Of a stretch of DNA of 31,946 bases, positions 1-7,900 are shown one piece after another (within the stretch, counting starts at the first letter, position 1; the number at the start of each line of letters is the position of its first letter). The notes under the pieces are model-generated. The model made no database searches, had not been told where the DNA came from, and saw only the letters and a list, made by a program, of their open reading frames with translations. Source of the stretch: a virus; IMG/VR virus record IMGVR_UViG_3300042295_000418, positions 1 through 31,946 of that record. The stretch is one strand, 5' to 3'. Both the position numbers and the translations under genes were made by a program.

Positions 1-14
1 TACTATTAAGCGCA

Positions 15-362
15 ATGGGCATCCGTATTTACAGCGAAAAAACAGCGATGCCAAAGCCTGAGAACATAGAGCCACATAAATTTAAGAAAGGGCAAACGGG
101 AAACCCTAACGGGCGACCGCGTAAGCTGCCCGAACTTGATAAGCTATTAGCCGATGTATTAGGCGAGGAAAAGGACGGCGTAACAGCAGGCGAAGCGATA
201 TTGAAAGCAATCCGCGCACGCGCCGCTAAAGGCGACGTAAGGGCTGCGGAGTTATTGTTAGACCGCGCTTATGGTAAGCCAAAGCAAAGCATTGATAACA
301 CCATAACAACCACTGAGCCGTTGGTTATTATTCGCACCGAACCGAGCAAACCAGCCGAATGA
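15..362 (+). CDS. terS: Putative terminase small subunit (DUF5681-like)
   Basis: 115 residues. The motif FKKGQTGNPNGRP at residues 23-35 is the hallmark of the DUF5681 family, found in small phage proteins encoded directly before the large terminase; a DNA-recognition role in packaging is inferred from that position. The remainder is helical and charged. The stop codon overlaps the start of the next gene (ATGA at 359-362), which suggests translational coupling. A second in-frame ATG at 48 would give 104 residues and places the motif nearer the N-terminus, as in many family members, so the true start is uncertain. A TAA at 7-9 may end an upstream gene outside the window. Confidence 0.7.
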   Translation: MGIRIYSEKTAMPKPENIEPHKFKKGQTGNPNGRPRKLPELDKLLADVLGEEKDGVTAGEAILKAIRARAAKGDVRAAELLLDRAYGKPKQSIDNTITTTEPLVIIRTEPSKPAE

Positions 363-454
363 ATTTTACATTAACTGAAACACAAACCACAGCCTTCGAC
401 ATGGCGACCAACGGGGACAAAAGAGTTATTGTCTTCGGGGGCGCTATACGATAA
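359..454 (+). CDS. Terminase large subunit, N-terminal piece up to an in-frame stop
   Basis: 31 codons from an ATG that overlaps the small terminase stop. It encodes the adenine-binding start of a large terminase (TETQ near residue 6) and the first half of the Walker A loop, ending VFGGAIR and then TAA at 452-454. The rest of the protein continues in the same frame from 491 (GGKT). Read directly, this is a 31-residue fragment; joined to the downstream part without bases 452-490 it yields an unbroken 425-residue terminase with the Walker A sequence GGAIRGGKT, common in terminases of related phages. See the 39-nt segment entry for the possible mechanism. Confidence 0.7.
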   Translation: MNFTLTETQTTAFDMATNGDKRVIVFGGAIR

Positions 455-490
455 CCGCCCCCGCTCGAAAGTGTGGGGGCAAAGATTCGC
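452..490 (+). other. 39-nt in-frame segment inside terL Walker A; candidate translational bypass or insertion
   Basis: Seen directly: codons ATA CGA (446-451) are followed by TAA, then CC, then a hairpin whose arms are GCCCCCGCTC (457-466) and GTGTGGGGGC (471-480). It has nine pairs including one G-U, one U-U mismatch and a GAAA loop. After AAAG come ATT CGC (485-490), and GGC GGT AAA ACG follows. Both flanks encode Ile-Arg. Upstream CGGGGGC (436-442) can also pair with GCCCCCG (457-463). Inference: a ribosome stalled with Arg-tRNA on CGA before the stop could re-pair on CGC at 488, which the same inosine-containing Arg tRNA reads, giving a 39-nt hop. T4 gene 60 has the same layout of take-off codon, stop, hairpin and landing codon. 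A disabling insertion is the main alternative. Confidence 0.55.
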
Positions 491-1675
491 GGCGGTAAAA
501 CGTATTGGCTTCTATTAACTCTAACTTCGCTTTGTTTAAACTACCCGCGCAGCCGTTGGGCGGTTATTCGTAAGAGCTTACCCGACTTAAAGCGCACCAC
601 GTTCCCGAGCTTTGCCTCAATAATGATGGACGGGGTAAGTAACTACGTTAAGAACTGGAATCGCGAAACAAACGTTATAACTTTTACAAACGGTTCGGAG
701 CTTATGTTTATGGCAGAATCGTTTGACGACGATAAAGACCTAAATCGCTTTCGAGGGTTAGAGATTAACGGCGCGGGCTTGGATGAAGTAAACGAATTAC
801 AGGAGGTAACGTTTTATAAAGTTCAGGAACGAATCGGCAGTTGGAATAAAGCGCACGGTAAACCTCCTATCGTTTGCCTCGCAACGTGCAACCCTGCTCA
901 AAACTGGGTTAAGTCGATTATATACAACCGTTACCGAGAAAACACATTACCCGAACGGTGGGCTTACATACCGAGCCGAATAACCGATAACCCGCACATA
1001 GCGCCCGAATACTTAGATGCGTTAAAAGAATTACCACCTATTCAATACGCTCGATTCGTCGAGGGCGATTGGGATGTATTAGACGACGTTGCTAACCCGT
1101 TCTTATACGCTTGGAGCGACGAAAAGCACATCGACGATAGTGCAACACATAACGCGCACTTACCGACGTTTATAAGCGTCGATTTCAACATTAACCCGTT
1201 ATGCGCTTTGGTTATTCAAAACGTTGGCAGCTCGGCTACCGTAGTCGATGAAATAAAGATAGAGCGAGGCTCGATAGACGCGTTCTGCGATGCGGTCGAA
1301 GCATTGAACATACCAACGGGCTTAATACGCATTACAGGCGACGCAATGGGCAAAGGCGGTACAATACAGGAACGCGATAACTCGAGCGCATACATTCAGA
1401 TTAAACGCCGACTTAAGTTAGCCGATAATCAAATAATTATACCAGCGAACCCGCGCCACGTTAACAGCCGTATTGATTGCAACACGGCTCTAAAGAAACT
1501 CGATATACGCGTTAATAGTAAAAACTGCAAGGGGTTCGTTTTCGACGCGAAGCAAGTACAATGTAACGCGGACGGGCAAATAATAAAGAGCAACCGAAAA
1601 AACATTACGGAGCGTGCCGACTTTTTAGATTGTTTTCGTTACTTTGTAAACGCAATACTTAAACGATACCTATGA
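473..1675 (+). CDS. terL: Terminase large subunit (ATPase-nuclease), main part
   Basis: Packaging motor that pumps DNA into the prohead and cuts it. From GTG at 473 there are 400 codons, although the genuine protein probably begins at 359 and skips 452-490. Visible motifs in this numbering: second half of Walker A, GGKT (7-10); Walker B GAGLDE (100-105) with catalytic Glu; coupling motif ATCNPA (137-142); then an RNase H-like nuclease domain beginning FISVDFN with Asp 237, a second acidic cluster VVDE (257-260), ITGDA near 290 and a final Asp in the ADFLDCFRY segment. Starting only at 473 would remove the adenine-binding region and half the P-loop, so this start is unlikely to give an active motor. 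The stop overlaps the next start. Confidence 0.9.
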   Translation: MGAKIRGGKTYWLLLTLTSLCLNYPRSRWAVIRKSLPDLKRTTFPSFASIMMDGVSNYVKNWNRETNVITFTNGSELMFMAESFDDDKDLNRFRGLEINGAGLDEVNELQEVTFYKVQERIGSWNKAHGKPPIVCLATCNPAQNWVKSIIYNRYRENTLPERWAYIPSRITDNPHIAPEYLDALKELPPIQYARFVEGDWDVLDDVANPFLYAWSDEKHIDDSATHNAHLPTFISVDFNINPLCALVIQNVGSSATVVDEIKIERGSIDAFCDAVEALNIPTGLIRITGDAMGKGGTIQERDNSSAYIQIKRRLKLADNQIIIPANPRHVNSRIDCNTALKKLDIRVNSKNCKGFVFDAKQVQCNADGQIIKSNRKNITERADFLDCFRYFVNAILKRYL

Positions 1676-2025
1676 GCGTTTGTTCACCTTGCTTCGATTC
1701 AGGCATTCAAGTAGCTTACTGTAACGGCGGTATAGCATTCGGATTTGTAGAACCCGAAACAAGCTACACCATAACGCTAAAGCACAACGCAACGAATAAG
1801 CTGCAAGCGTTTAACGCCGAATCCGATATTGACGGGCTGCTAACCATTACGGGCGCGAAGATAGATAACGGGCAAGGCTACACGCTCGAGTTAGTAGGCT
1901 GCAACAAGTTTACGATTTGCGAAGTCGAATACGATTGTATTAGCTTTAGCGTGGCGAATATTGAAATAATAAGCGAAGAACCCGAAGTAATTAACTTAAT
2001 GGAGTGCGTAGAATGCAACGGATAA
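1672..2025 (+). CDS. Hypothetical phage protein, Cys-rich, beta-rich
   Basis: 117 residues beginning MSVCSPCFDSG, with further Cys near residues 17, 76, 81, 87 and close to the C-terminus (ECVEC). The middle alternates hydrophobic and polar residues as in a small beta-sandwich (YTITLKHNATNKLQAF). I do not recognise the family. The gene overlaps the terminase stop by four bases and lies between packaging and tail-assembly genes, so it could be a small virion or tail component; this is inferred only from position. Confidence 0.7.
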   Translation: MSVCSPCFDSGIQVAYCNGGIAFGFVEPETSYTITLKHNATNKLQAFNAESDIDGLLTITGAKIDNGQGYTLELVGCNKFTICEVEYDCISFSVANIEIISEEPEVINLMECVECNG

Positions 2026-2222
2026 AATCAATAATTCACGGCTGGTATCTTTGGGTAACATCGAATAAGGAAGCTAACGCGCTAAGTGAAACGCGAACGC
2101 CTATTTGTAACTTATGCCAACACCGCAATAAGGCGTTAAACCTTTGTACGGCGTGCGGTTGTTTCCTACCCGCTAAAACGCGGGTTAAAGATGCTGAATG
2201 CCCACACGACTATTGGATATAA
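2013..2222 (+). CDS. Small zinc-ribbon-like phage protein
   Basis: 69 residues from ATG 2013, which overlaps the end of the upstream gene; a GTG at 2004 would add three residues. Cysteines are arranged as C32-x2-C35, C45-x2-C48-x-C50 and CPH at 63-65, ending in DYW. This matches short phage proteins with a CxxC...CxxCxC...CP..W pattern (DUF6171-like), probably binding zinc. Its role is unknown; it sits between packaging and tail-chaperone genes. Confidence 0.7.
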   Translation: MQRIKSIIHGWYLWVTSNKEANALSETRTPICNLCQHRNKALNLCTACGCFLPAKTRVKDAECPHDYWI

Positions 2223-2224
2223 AA

Positions 2225-2488
2225 ATGACTGGGTTCATCCTCTGCCAAGCGTTCCTGACCGAGTCGCTCGATACCGAGGATGATACCCTTCGCGAACTAA
2301 GCGAGCGCGATATTGGGTTCGTTGAGGTGCTAATAAACGTAAACGATATAAGCCATGTGTTTAGCGGAGAAACCGAAGATTGCATAATTCAATTGCGTAG
2401 CGGCAATATCATAAAAGTAAAAAATGACATCGACCACATCATTCAGCAAATTAGGCGCGCGACTGCGATTAATATTTTCGCGCAATAA
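2225..2488 (+). CDS. Hypothetical small phage protein
   Basis: 87 residues from ATG 2225, two bases after the previous stop. The C-terminal half has the pattern INVNDISHVFS...CIIQLRSGNIIKV, a short beta-meander followed by a helix, as seen in many small phage proteins of unknown function. Its last 65 bases overlap the following tail-chaperone gene in another frame. It is probably part of the tail assembly block; no specific function can be assigned. Confidence 0.6.
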   Translation: MTGFILCQAFLTESLDTEDDTLRELSERDIGFVEVLINVNDISHVFSGETEDCIIQLRSGNIIKVKNDIDHIIQQIRRATAINIFAQ

Positions 2489-3086
2489 GGCGAATCCCGA
2501 ATTACCTAAATACAACTTAGTTCAGTTATTCAATAAAGACGGCTTTAGCTATTACCGATTCCCAAAAGAAACATCGTTACCGCTTGAACGCTTTGCTATG
2601 AGTATGAGTTTGCTCGAGCGCTTAAGTAGCGGGCTTTCGGGTTCTGAGATGGAAGCAATACTAACCGAAATGGAAAAGGCTTTAGGCGCTGGCTTAACGA
2701 ACCCACGCAACGCCGCTTTAGTTGCTACCTACATACACGTTATTCGTGAAAGGCAAAACACAGTTATTCACCGCGACCTATTGCTAAACATTGCCGCGAC
2801 GTGGGTAATACGTTCGGACGAAAACCCCGCTATTATAAACCCCGATATTCACGAATCGAAACTAAAACTATTTGAGGCGATGGCAGAGGAGGGGTCGCAC
2901 GATTTTTTTACAGGTTTGGATATCGAGCCGCTGAAACCCTTGTTACGTATGTCGCCCGAAGAGTTAACGACATTATGGGATTACAACCGAGTACAAATTC
3001 AAAAGCTGCACGAAACCTTAGCGGCGTTGAGTTCTCACCGCGACGACGGGCAAAGCAAGCGCAAGACAAATTTAGGGAACAAGTGA
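2424..3086 (+). CDS. Tail assembly chaperone, short form (gpG-like)
   Basis: 220 residues, helical, encoded directly before the tape measure gene, the usual place for the tail assembly chaperone. It contains NPELPKYNLVQL near residue 24, a segment often found at the start of this family, so translation might really begin nearer to it; the 65-bp overlap with the preceding gene supports a later start, but no ATG is available there. The gene ends just after a slippery heptamer at 3068-3074, and a -1 shift yields a longer form, as with lambda gpG and gpGT. The short and long forms are known to coat the tape measure during tail assembly. Confidence 0.8.
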   Translation: MTSTTSFSKLGARLRLIFSRNKANPELPKYNLVQLFNKDGFSYYRFPKETSLPLERFAMSMSLLERLSSGLSGSEMEAILTEMEKALGAGLTNPRNAALVATYIHVIRERQNTVIHRDLLLNIAATWVIRSDENPAIINPDIHESKLKLFEAMAEEGSHDFFTGLDIEPLKPLLRMSPEELTTLWDYNRVQIQKLHETLAALSSHRDDGQSKRKTNLGNK

Positions 3087-3196
3087 TGCACATCGCGGGC
3101 GGTAATGTTCTCGAGTTTAAAGAATTGATGCAGTCCGATATTGACGTTTTTTTGATTAAATTTGAGGTGTTCTATAAGCAACACCAAAATGGCTGA
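3068..3196 (+). CDS. Tail assembly chaperone, -1 frameshift extension (gpT-like)
   Basis: The heptamer A AAT TTA at 3068-3074 is in the right phase (0-frame codons AAT TTA become AAA TTT) and lies ten bases before the 0-frame stop at 3084. Reading in -1 from 3074 adds 40 residues beginning REQVMHIAGG and ending at TGA 3194-3196, giving a 257-residue fusion. The extension ends inside the start region of the tape measure gene. A possible downstream helix GAACA (3077-3081) with TGTTC (3106-3110) is weak. The arrangement is the standard one for siphovirus chaperones; efficiency cannot be judged from sequence. Confidence 0.8.
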   Translation, partial: KFREQVMHIAGGNVLEFKELMQSDIDVFLIKFEVFYKQHQNG

Positions 3197-5954
3197 AGTC
3201 TTAATCAAATATAAAGCCGACGCGGGCGACCTCGAGGCAATTGTAACTAAGATAAACAAGGTTAACGACGATGTAGTTAAAAGCGCAACGGATTCGAGTA
3301 AGCGCGTTAGTGATGAATTTAAAAAAATAGGAGCGACCGCTGTAAACGCTTTTGCTAACCAACAGTTATCAGGGGCGGTTAAAAACCTCAATACGCAGTT
3401 TGCTGGTCTTACAACAGGGTTAAGGCTAAACACAGACGCTTTAAAAAAGTTTGATAACGCAACGGATAATACCACCGATAGCTTAAAAGATTTCGACGAG
3501 GAAGTAAAAAAGACTAATAAAATATTAGTTCAATCGGCTCAAGACGTTGCTAAGTACGAAGATAGGCTACGCGAATTATCGGTCGCAGGGCAGCGCAACA
3601 CAGACGAGTTCAAAGATATTGCGAAGGCGGTCGGCGAATACAAGTCGGCTATTATTGCAGCCGATAGGGCTGTTGATTTATACGCTAAGTCAACCGATGC
3701 CGCAACGGGTCGAATAGGCGAGCTTGAAGATAAGCTATACGATTTAGCTTTAGCAGGGCAATCAAATACGCAAGAGTTCAAGGACTTGGTTCGCGAGGTT
3801 GCTAACGTTAAACGTGCGATAGTTGAAACCGATAAGCAAGTCGATTCGTTCGTTGAACGCTCGAGGGGCTTTGGTACGGTAGTGCAAAACATTGAGTTAG
3901 TCGGGAACGCATTTCAAGTAGTCGAAGGTGCGGCGGCATTGTTCGGAGATGAAAACGAGGAACTACAAAAGACGCTCGTTAAGTTGCAAGCGATTACAGC
4001 GATTACTTCAGGTATTGAGCAAGCGCGTTTAATATTAATTGACCAAACGGCGCAAAAGACGGGAATCGCAGCGATAGCGCAAAGGGCTTACGGGTTAGCG
4101 GTTGGTCAATCAACGGGAGCGTTAAAAATATTTAGAATCGCATTGTTAGCTACGGGCGTTGGCGCTTTAGCCCTCGGGTTAGTTGCTTTGATTTCAAACT
4201 TTGATAAAGTTAAAAGAGCTTTAGAAAATTCAATACCGTTTTTTAAGGACGTTAGTAATGCAATCGGCGGCGTAGTTGATACTATTAAGGATTGGGTAGG
4301 CGCATCCGATGACGCGGAGCGAGCTGGTAGCGCATTTGAGGCTGGAGCTAAAAAGCAAAAAGCCTCATCCGATGCTACTGTAAAAGCTATTGAGAGGCAA
4401 ATAAAAATTGAAGAAGCCGCAGGGCGTTCGACAACGGCTTTAGAATTACAAAGAGAACAGGCTGTAATTGCGGCAAATAAAGCAATCTTAAAAGATTATC
4501 AAAACAAATCAAGTGAGATTGTTAAGTTGGATGCTGAAGAAAAGCAAAAGGCTGTTGATATTGCGTTCGAAGCTAACCAGCAAATTAAAGACGCGGAAAA
4601 TAATTTAAAAGTAATTAAGATTGAGGCGGCTCAAGAGGCAACAGAGAAAGCAAAAGAGGAAGCAAAGAAACGAGCCGATGCCGAAAAGAAAGCTGCTGAA
4701 GATTTAGAGAAGGAACAAAAAGAGCTACTCGATAGGCGAATTAAAAACCAACAAAAAGCTAACGATTCAATCGCCGCATCACGTGAAGCCGATTTGCAAG
4801 AGGAACTTGCAGCCGTAGCGGTTGCCGATGACGCGAGCTTTCAGTTACGCATCGAAAGTTTAGAAAAGCAAAAGGCAATCGAGATAGCCGCCGCCGAAGA
4901 AGCGGGGCTATTAACTTACGAAATCGAAAAGAAATATACCGAGCAAATAGCCGCTTTAAAAGCCGCGCAAGCGCAAAGCGAAATAAACACGCGTATAAAT
5001 ACCCTTAAGCAATTAGAAGCCGCCGAGGGTAGCACGTTAGAGCGCCGCATTCAATTAATCGAAGAACAAGCCAACGCTCAAAAGCTACAAATAACCAACA
5101 GCATAAAAGACGAAAAGGAACGCGCGAGCGCTATATTATTACTCGAAACAGAAACGCAAAACGCGATACGCGAAGAACGTAAGAAAACAAACCAGCAAAC
5201 AATCGATTACGCTTTCGAGGTTGCGGATGCAGTTGCAAATACTTTAGGCGCTATTGTAGAATTACAGGGCGCGCAATCACAGGCTCGTATTGATGAAATT
5301 AATAACGCAGCAACATTAGAACAGGAAGCAATTAATAAGAGCTTAGAAAGCGAAGCCGATAAGCAACGTAAACTCGATGCTTTACGCTTGCGAACAAGCC
5401 GACAAATAGCAGCTGAAAAGACAAAGCAAGCTAAATCCGAAAGGGCGTTAAACGTGTTTAAGGCGGTAATTGATACCGCAGCCTCGATAACTAAAACGGG
5501 TGCGCAGCTCGGTTATCCTGCGGCTATTCCTTTTCAAGTTGCGGCTGGTGTAATTGGTGCTACTCAAATCGCTGCCATATTAGCCCAACCGTTACCCAAG
5601 TTTAAGAAAGGGGGTATCGTAGGTGGTCGAAGCCACGACGCGGGCGGTACTATAATCGAAGCCGAGCGCGGTGAGTTTGTAGTTAACCGCAATGCAGTAA
5701 CGCGCCACCGTTCCGAACTCGATGCTTTAAACACTTCGAGCGCGGCGTTTAAGCGTTTAATAGATGAAAGGTATGTACGCCCTGCTTTAAATTACTACAT
5801 AGGCAAAAAGGAGCGCGCTATTAACGTCAATGCTTCATTAAACAGTAAAGGCATGGAGAAAGAAATTAAAGGCATGAGGCGCGACCTAAAGCGTAATAAC
5901 ACGGTGATAAACATTAACGGTAACGATTCGCGGTACGCATGGCATCTGAATTAA
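3189..5954 (+). CDS. Tail tape measure protein
   Basis: 921 residues from ATG 3189, which overlaps the chaperone extension stop; an upstream start at 3162 (TTG-type region) would add nine residues and is less likely. The protein is mostly long charged helices and coiled coils (AEEAKKRADAEKKAAEDLEK region about residues 485-530), with a hydrophobic stretch LLATGVGALALGLVALI near residue 320 that could insert in the host membrane during DNA entry. The C-terminal part contains FKKGGIVGGRSH and AERGEFVVN, common in tape measure C-termini. It sets tail length and leaves with the DNA. Nothing suggests a peptidase or lysozyme domain within it. Confidence 0.92.
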   Translation: MAEVLIKYKADAGDLEAIVTKINKVNDDVVKSATDSSKRVSDEFKKIGATAVNAFANQQLSGAVKNLNTQFAGLTTGLRLNTDALKKFDNATDNTTDSLKDFDEEVKKTNKILVQSAQDVAKYEDRLRELSVAGQRNTDEFKDIAKAVGEYKSAIIAADRAVDLYAKSTDAATGRIGELEDKLYDLALAGQSNTQEFKDLVREVANVKRAIVETDKQVDSFVERSRGFGTVVQNIELVGNAFQVVEGAAALFGDENEELQKTLVKLQAITAITSGIEQARLILIDQTAQKTGIAAIAQRAYGLAVGQSTGALKIFRIALLATGVGALALGLVALISNFDKVKRALENSIPFFKDVSNAIGGVVDTIKDWVGASDDAERAGSAFEAGAKKQKASSDATVKAIERQIKIEEAAGRSTTALELQREQAVIAANKAILKDYQNKSSEIVKLDAEEKQKAVDIAFEANQQIKDAENNLKVIKIEAAQEATEKAKEEAKKRADAEKKAAEDLEKEQKELLDRRIKNQQKANDSIAASREADLQEELAAVAVADDASFQLRIESLEKQKAIEIAAAEEAGLLTYEIEKKYTEQIAALKAAQAQSEINTRINTLKQLEAAEGSTLERRIQLIEEQANAQKLQITNSIKDEKERASAILLLETETQNAIREERKKTNQQTIDYAFEVADAVANTLGAIVELQGAQSQARIDEINNAATLEQEAINKSLESEADKQRKLDALRLRTSRQIAAEKTKQAKSERALNVFKAVIDTAASITKTGAQLGYPAAIPFQVAAGVIGATQIAAILAQPLPKFKKGGIVGGRSHDAGGTIIEAERGEFVVNRNAVTRHRSELDALNTSSAAFKRLIDERYVRPALNYYIGKKERAINVNASLNSKGMEKEIKGMRRDLKRNNTVININGNDSRYAWHLN

Positions 5955-7900
5955 GATTTTTAATCGATAGCCTCGATAGGGGGCAACCATTAAACCCCGA
6001 AGATTTTGGCATCACAATAAACGAAGACGAAACAATCGGAGCGCGAATAGTTTCTTTCGATAATGAGCTAACGTTTGGCGGGGATGTGTTCGGCTACCTT
6101 TACAATAAACTCGAAACTTCGGGCTATTGCGAACTCGTTCGGGTTGAGGTGCAATACCTTTGCGAATCTAATGGCATTTGGGAGCGTTTAGTTGACGGGT
6201 ATATAATAGCAACCGAGTCTAACTTTTTGCTCGATAGGTGTCAGGTTAAAACAAAGGTTTACGACGAAACTTTCAGCACAAAGATTAACAATAATAAGTC
6301 GATACCGTTTTCGCTACGCTTAACAACCTCAAAGAACGGTACACCAATAACGCCGCCAACTATTAGAAGGCTTGATATATTCGACCCTGCGATGGGAACT
6401 TGGTATCCTAACTTTACTTATGGCTACGGTGTTTACGATGTGTTCGCGCATTTAGTAAACTGCATGAGCGACGGGCTGGTAGATTTTGCCTCAGACCTTT
6501 TTGATTATACCGACCCGACAAACGACATACCAGTATATACGCAAGGCAATGTATTACGCACGCGCACCGATATTGAAATGTCGGCTACGTTTGAGCAATT
6601 GTATTTAACTTTAAAACAAAAGTTAAACCTCGGGATAGGTTTCGAAAGGCAAGCGAACGGGCGACCCTTATTGCGCATTGAACCCGTTAGCTATTTCCAA
6701 CAATCAACAGCCTCAGTTAATCTTTACGACCAGCCCGATATAGAAATGAAGTTCGATGTATCGCGGCTATACGCTTCGGTTAACTTTGGTTCTTCGCCTT
6801 ATTTATTCCCGAATGAGTGTAACGGGGGCGACGGCTTTTGTTTATTTCCGCAGCCAGTATTTCAGGGCTTTCGTGATGAATCTTTTGGCTTCGTTGGTGA
6901 ATGCAATACTTCGAACGTATTAAACTTAAAAACGAGCGACGTAGTGTTCGACCATAACGTTATCGAAGATATTTTACGTTACAATAGCGAAGCCTACGAA
7001 TTAAGTCCTATAATAATTCAAAGCGATTACCGCAGCCGTTTCGCGCCTAATTCATTTAGTGCGCGGGTTTATAATCTAACGGGGCTAACGATTCCTTTTT
7101 ACAACCTGAACTTTTCAAATGAGGGCGTTTCGAGTAATTGGTTAAATGGCTTTCCTAATTCTTTGCAAGGGTTCTTTAATCAAGGCGACCCGTTGTTAAC
7201 GCCGTTTTTAGCGCGTGTAATAAACGCCCCTACGTTACCTTCGTGGAATATTATAAATACAACGTCAACCTCATATAGCGAAGATAGCGGCGACTTTATA
7301 CCGTTTAATAATGAGATTATAGACGCGGGAAATAATTTTAACGTTCGAAGGTATCGCGTGCCGTTCTCAGGTATTTATACTTTTAACCTTTCTTTAGTTT
7401 CTTTGCCAAGTGTAGGCAACAGAACTTTGATAGGGTTAATAAAACGTTTAGACGGTTTGGGCAATGTGCAGCAAGAAGTGCAAGGTACACCCGTGAGCGG
7501 TGGGGTTGCGTTGCTTACAACCGCTACGGCTACGTTTTATTGTAATGAGGGCGATTTAGTAGTAGCCGATATTACAGGAGCTTCGAGCGTTGGACCTCAA
7601 ATCGAAACAATACAAATAAACGTGCTTTCGTTTTTTGAAGGCGAAGGCACAAACTTTCAAAGCCCCGATTTACAGCCCGTCGATATTAACGACGTGCAAG
7701 CGTACCTATACAAGTTTAAACGCCCGCTAAGCATGGCAGAAATAAACGCGATAACAAGCGAAACGTCTAAGCCTATTTTATTAGGACGCAAAGAGGATAG
7801 CCTCGCGGTTACCCCGACCTACATTAAAAACATTCAAATAGAATCAGTAATGCGCAAGGGCGCACAATTCGAGCTACGTTCTAACAAACTACTTCCATGA
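5939..7900 (+). CDS. Distal tail / baseplate protein (putative)
   Basis: 653 residues, overlapping the tape measure gene by 16 bases. Position directly after the tape measure, plus the N-terminal beta-rich sequence (LRFLIDSLDRGQPLNP, GARIVSFDNELTFGG), fits a distal tail or tail-hub protein of the kind found in Bacteroidetes phages. The middle (about residues 430-560) contains a beta-sandwich-like stretch (YRVPFSGIYTFNLSLVSL) resembling C1q/TNF-like or carbohydrate-binding folds, which may contact the host surface. No enzymatic motif is visible. The assignment relies on position more than on a recognised family. Confidence 0.7.
   Translation: MASELRFLIDSLDRGQPLNPEDFGITINEDETIGARIVSFDNELTFGGDVFGYLYNKLETSGYCELVRVEVQYLCESNGIWERLVDGYIIATESNFLLDRCQVKTKVYDETFSTKINNNKSIPFSLRLTTSKNGTPITPPTIRRLDIFDPAMGTWYPNFTYGYGVYDVFAHLVNCMSDGLVDFASDLFDYTDPTNDIPVYTQGNVLRTRTDIEMSATFEQLYLTLKQKLNLGIGFERQANGRPLLRIEPVSYFQQSTASVNLYDQPDIEMKFDVSRLYASVNFGSSPYLFPNECNGGDGFCLFPQPVFQGFRDESFGFVGECNTSNVLNLKTSDVVFDHNVIEDILRYNSEAYELSPIIIQSDYRSRFAPNSFSARVYNLTGLTIPFYNLNFSNEGVSSNWLNGFPNSLQGFFNQGDPLLTPFLARVINAPTLPSWNIINTTSTSYSEDSGDFIPFNNEIIDAGNNFNVRRYRVPFSGIYTFNLSLVSLPSVGNRTLIGLIKRLDGLGNVQQEVQGTPVSGGVALLTTATATFYCNEGDLVVADITGASSVGPQIETIQINVLSFFEGEGTNFQSPDLQPVDINDVQAYLYKFKRPLSMAEINAITSETSKPILLGRKEDSLAVTPTYIKNIQIESVMRKGAQFELRSNKLLP

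Noticed and set aside
452-454. TAA reassigned as a sense codon to explain terL
   Set aside because: TAA ends many genes in this window (for example 2222, 9525 and 14879), so it is a normal stop. Read-through would also insert 13 residues in the P-loop and spoil its spacing.
452-490. A simple one- or two-base frameshift error in terL
   Set aside because: Frame is the same on both sides; only removal of all 39 bases restores the Walker A, so a small indel does not explain it. A genuine disruptive insertion stays possible.
3035-3475. Long minus-strand reading frames opposite the tape measure start (also 3539-3892)
   Set aside because: They mirror a well-supported plus-strand gene and their residues show no domain; codon structure follows the plus strand.
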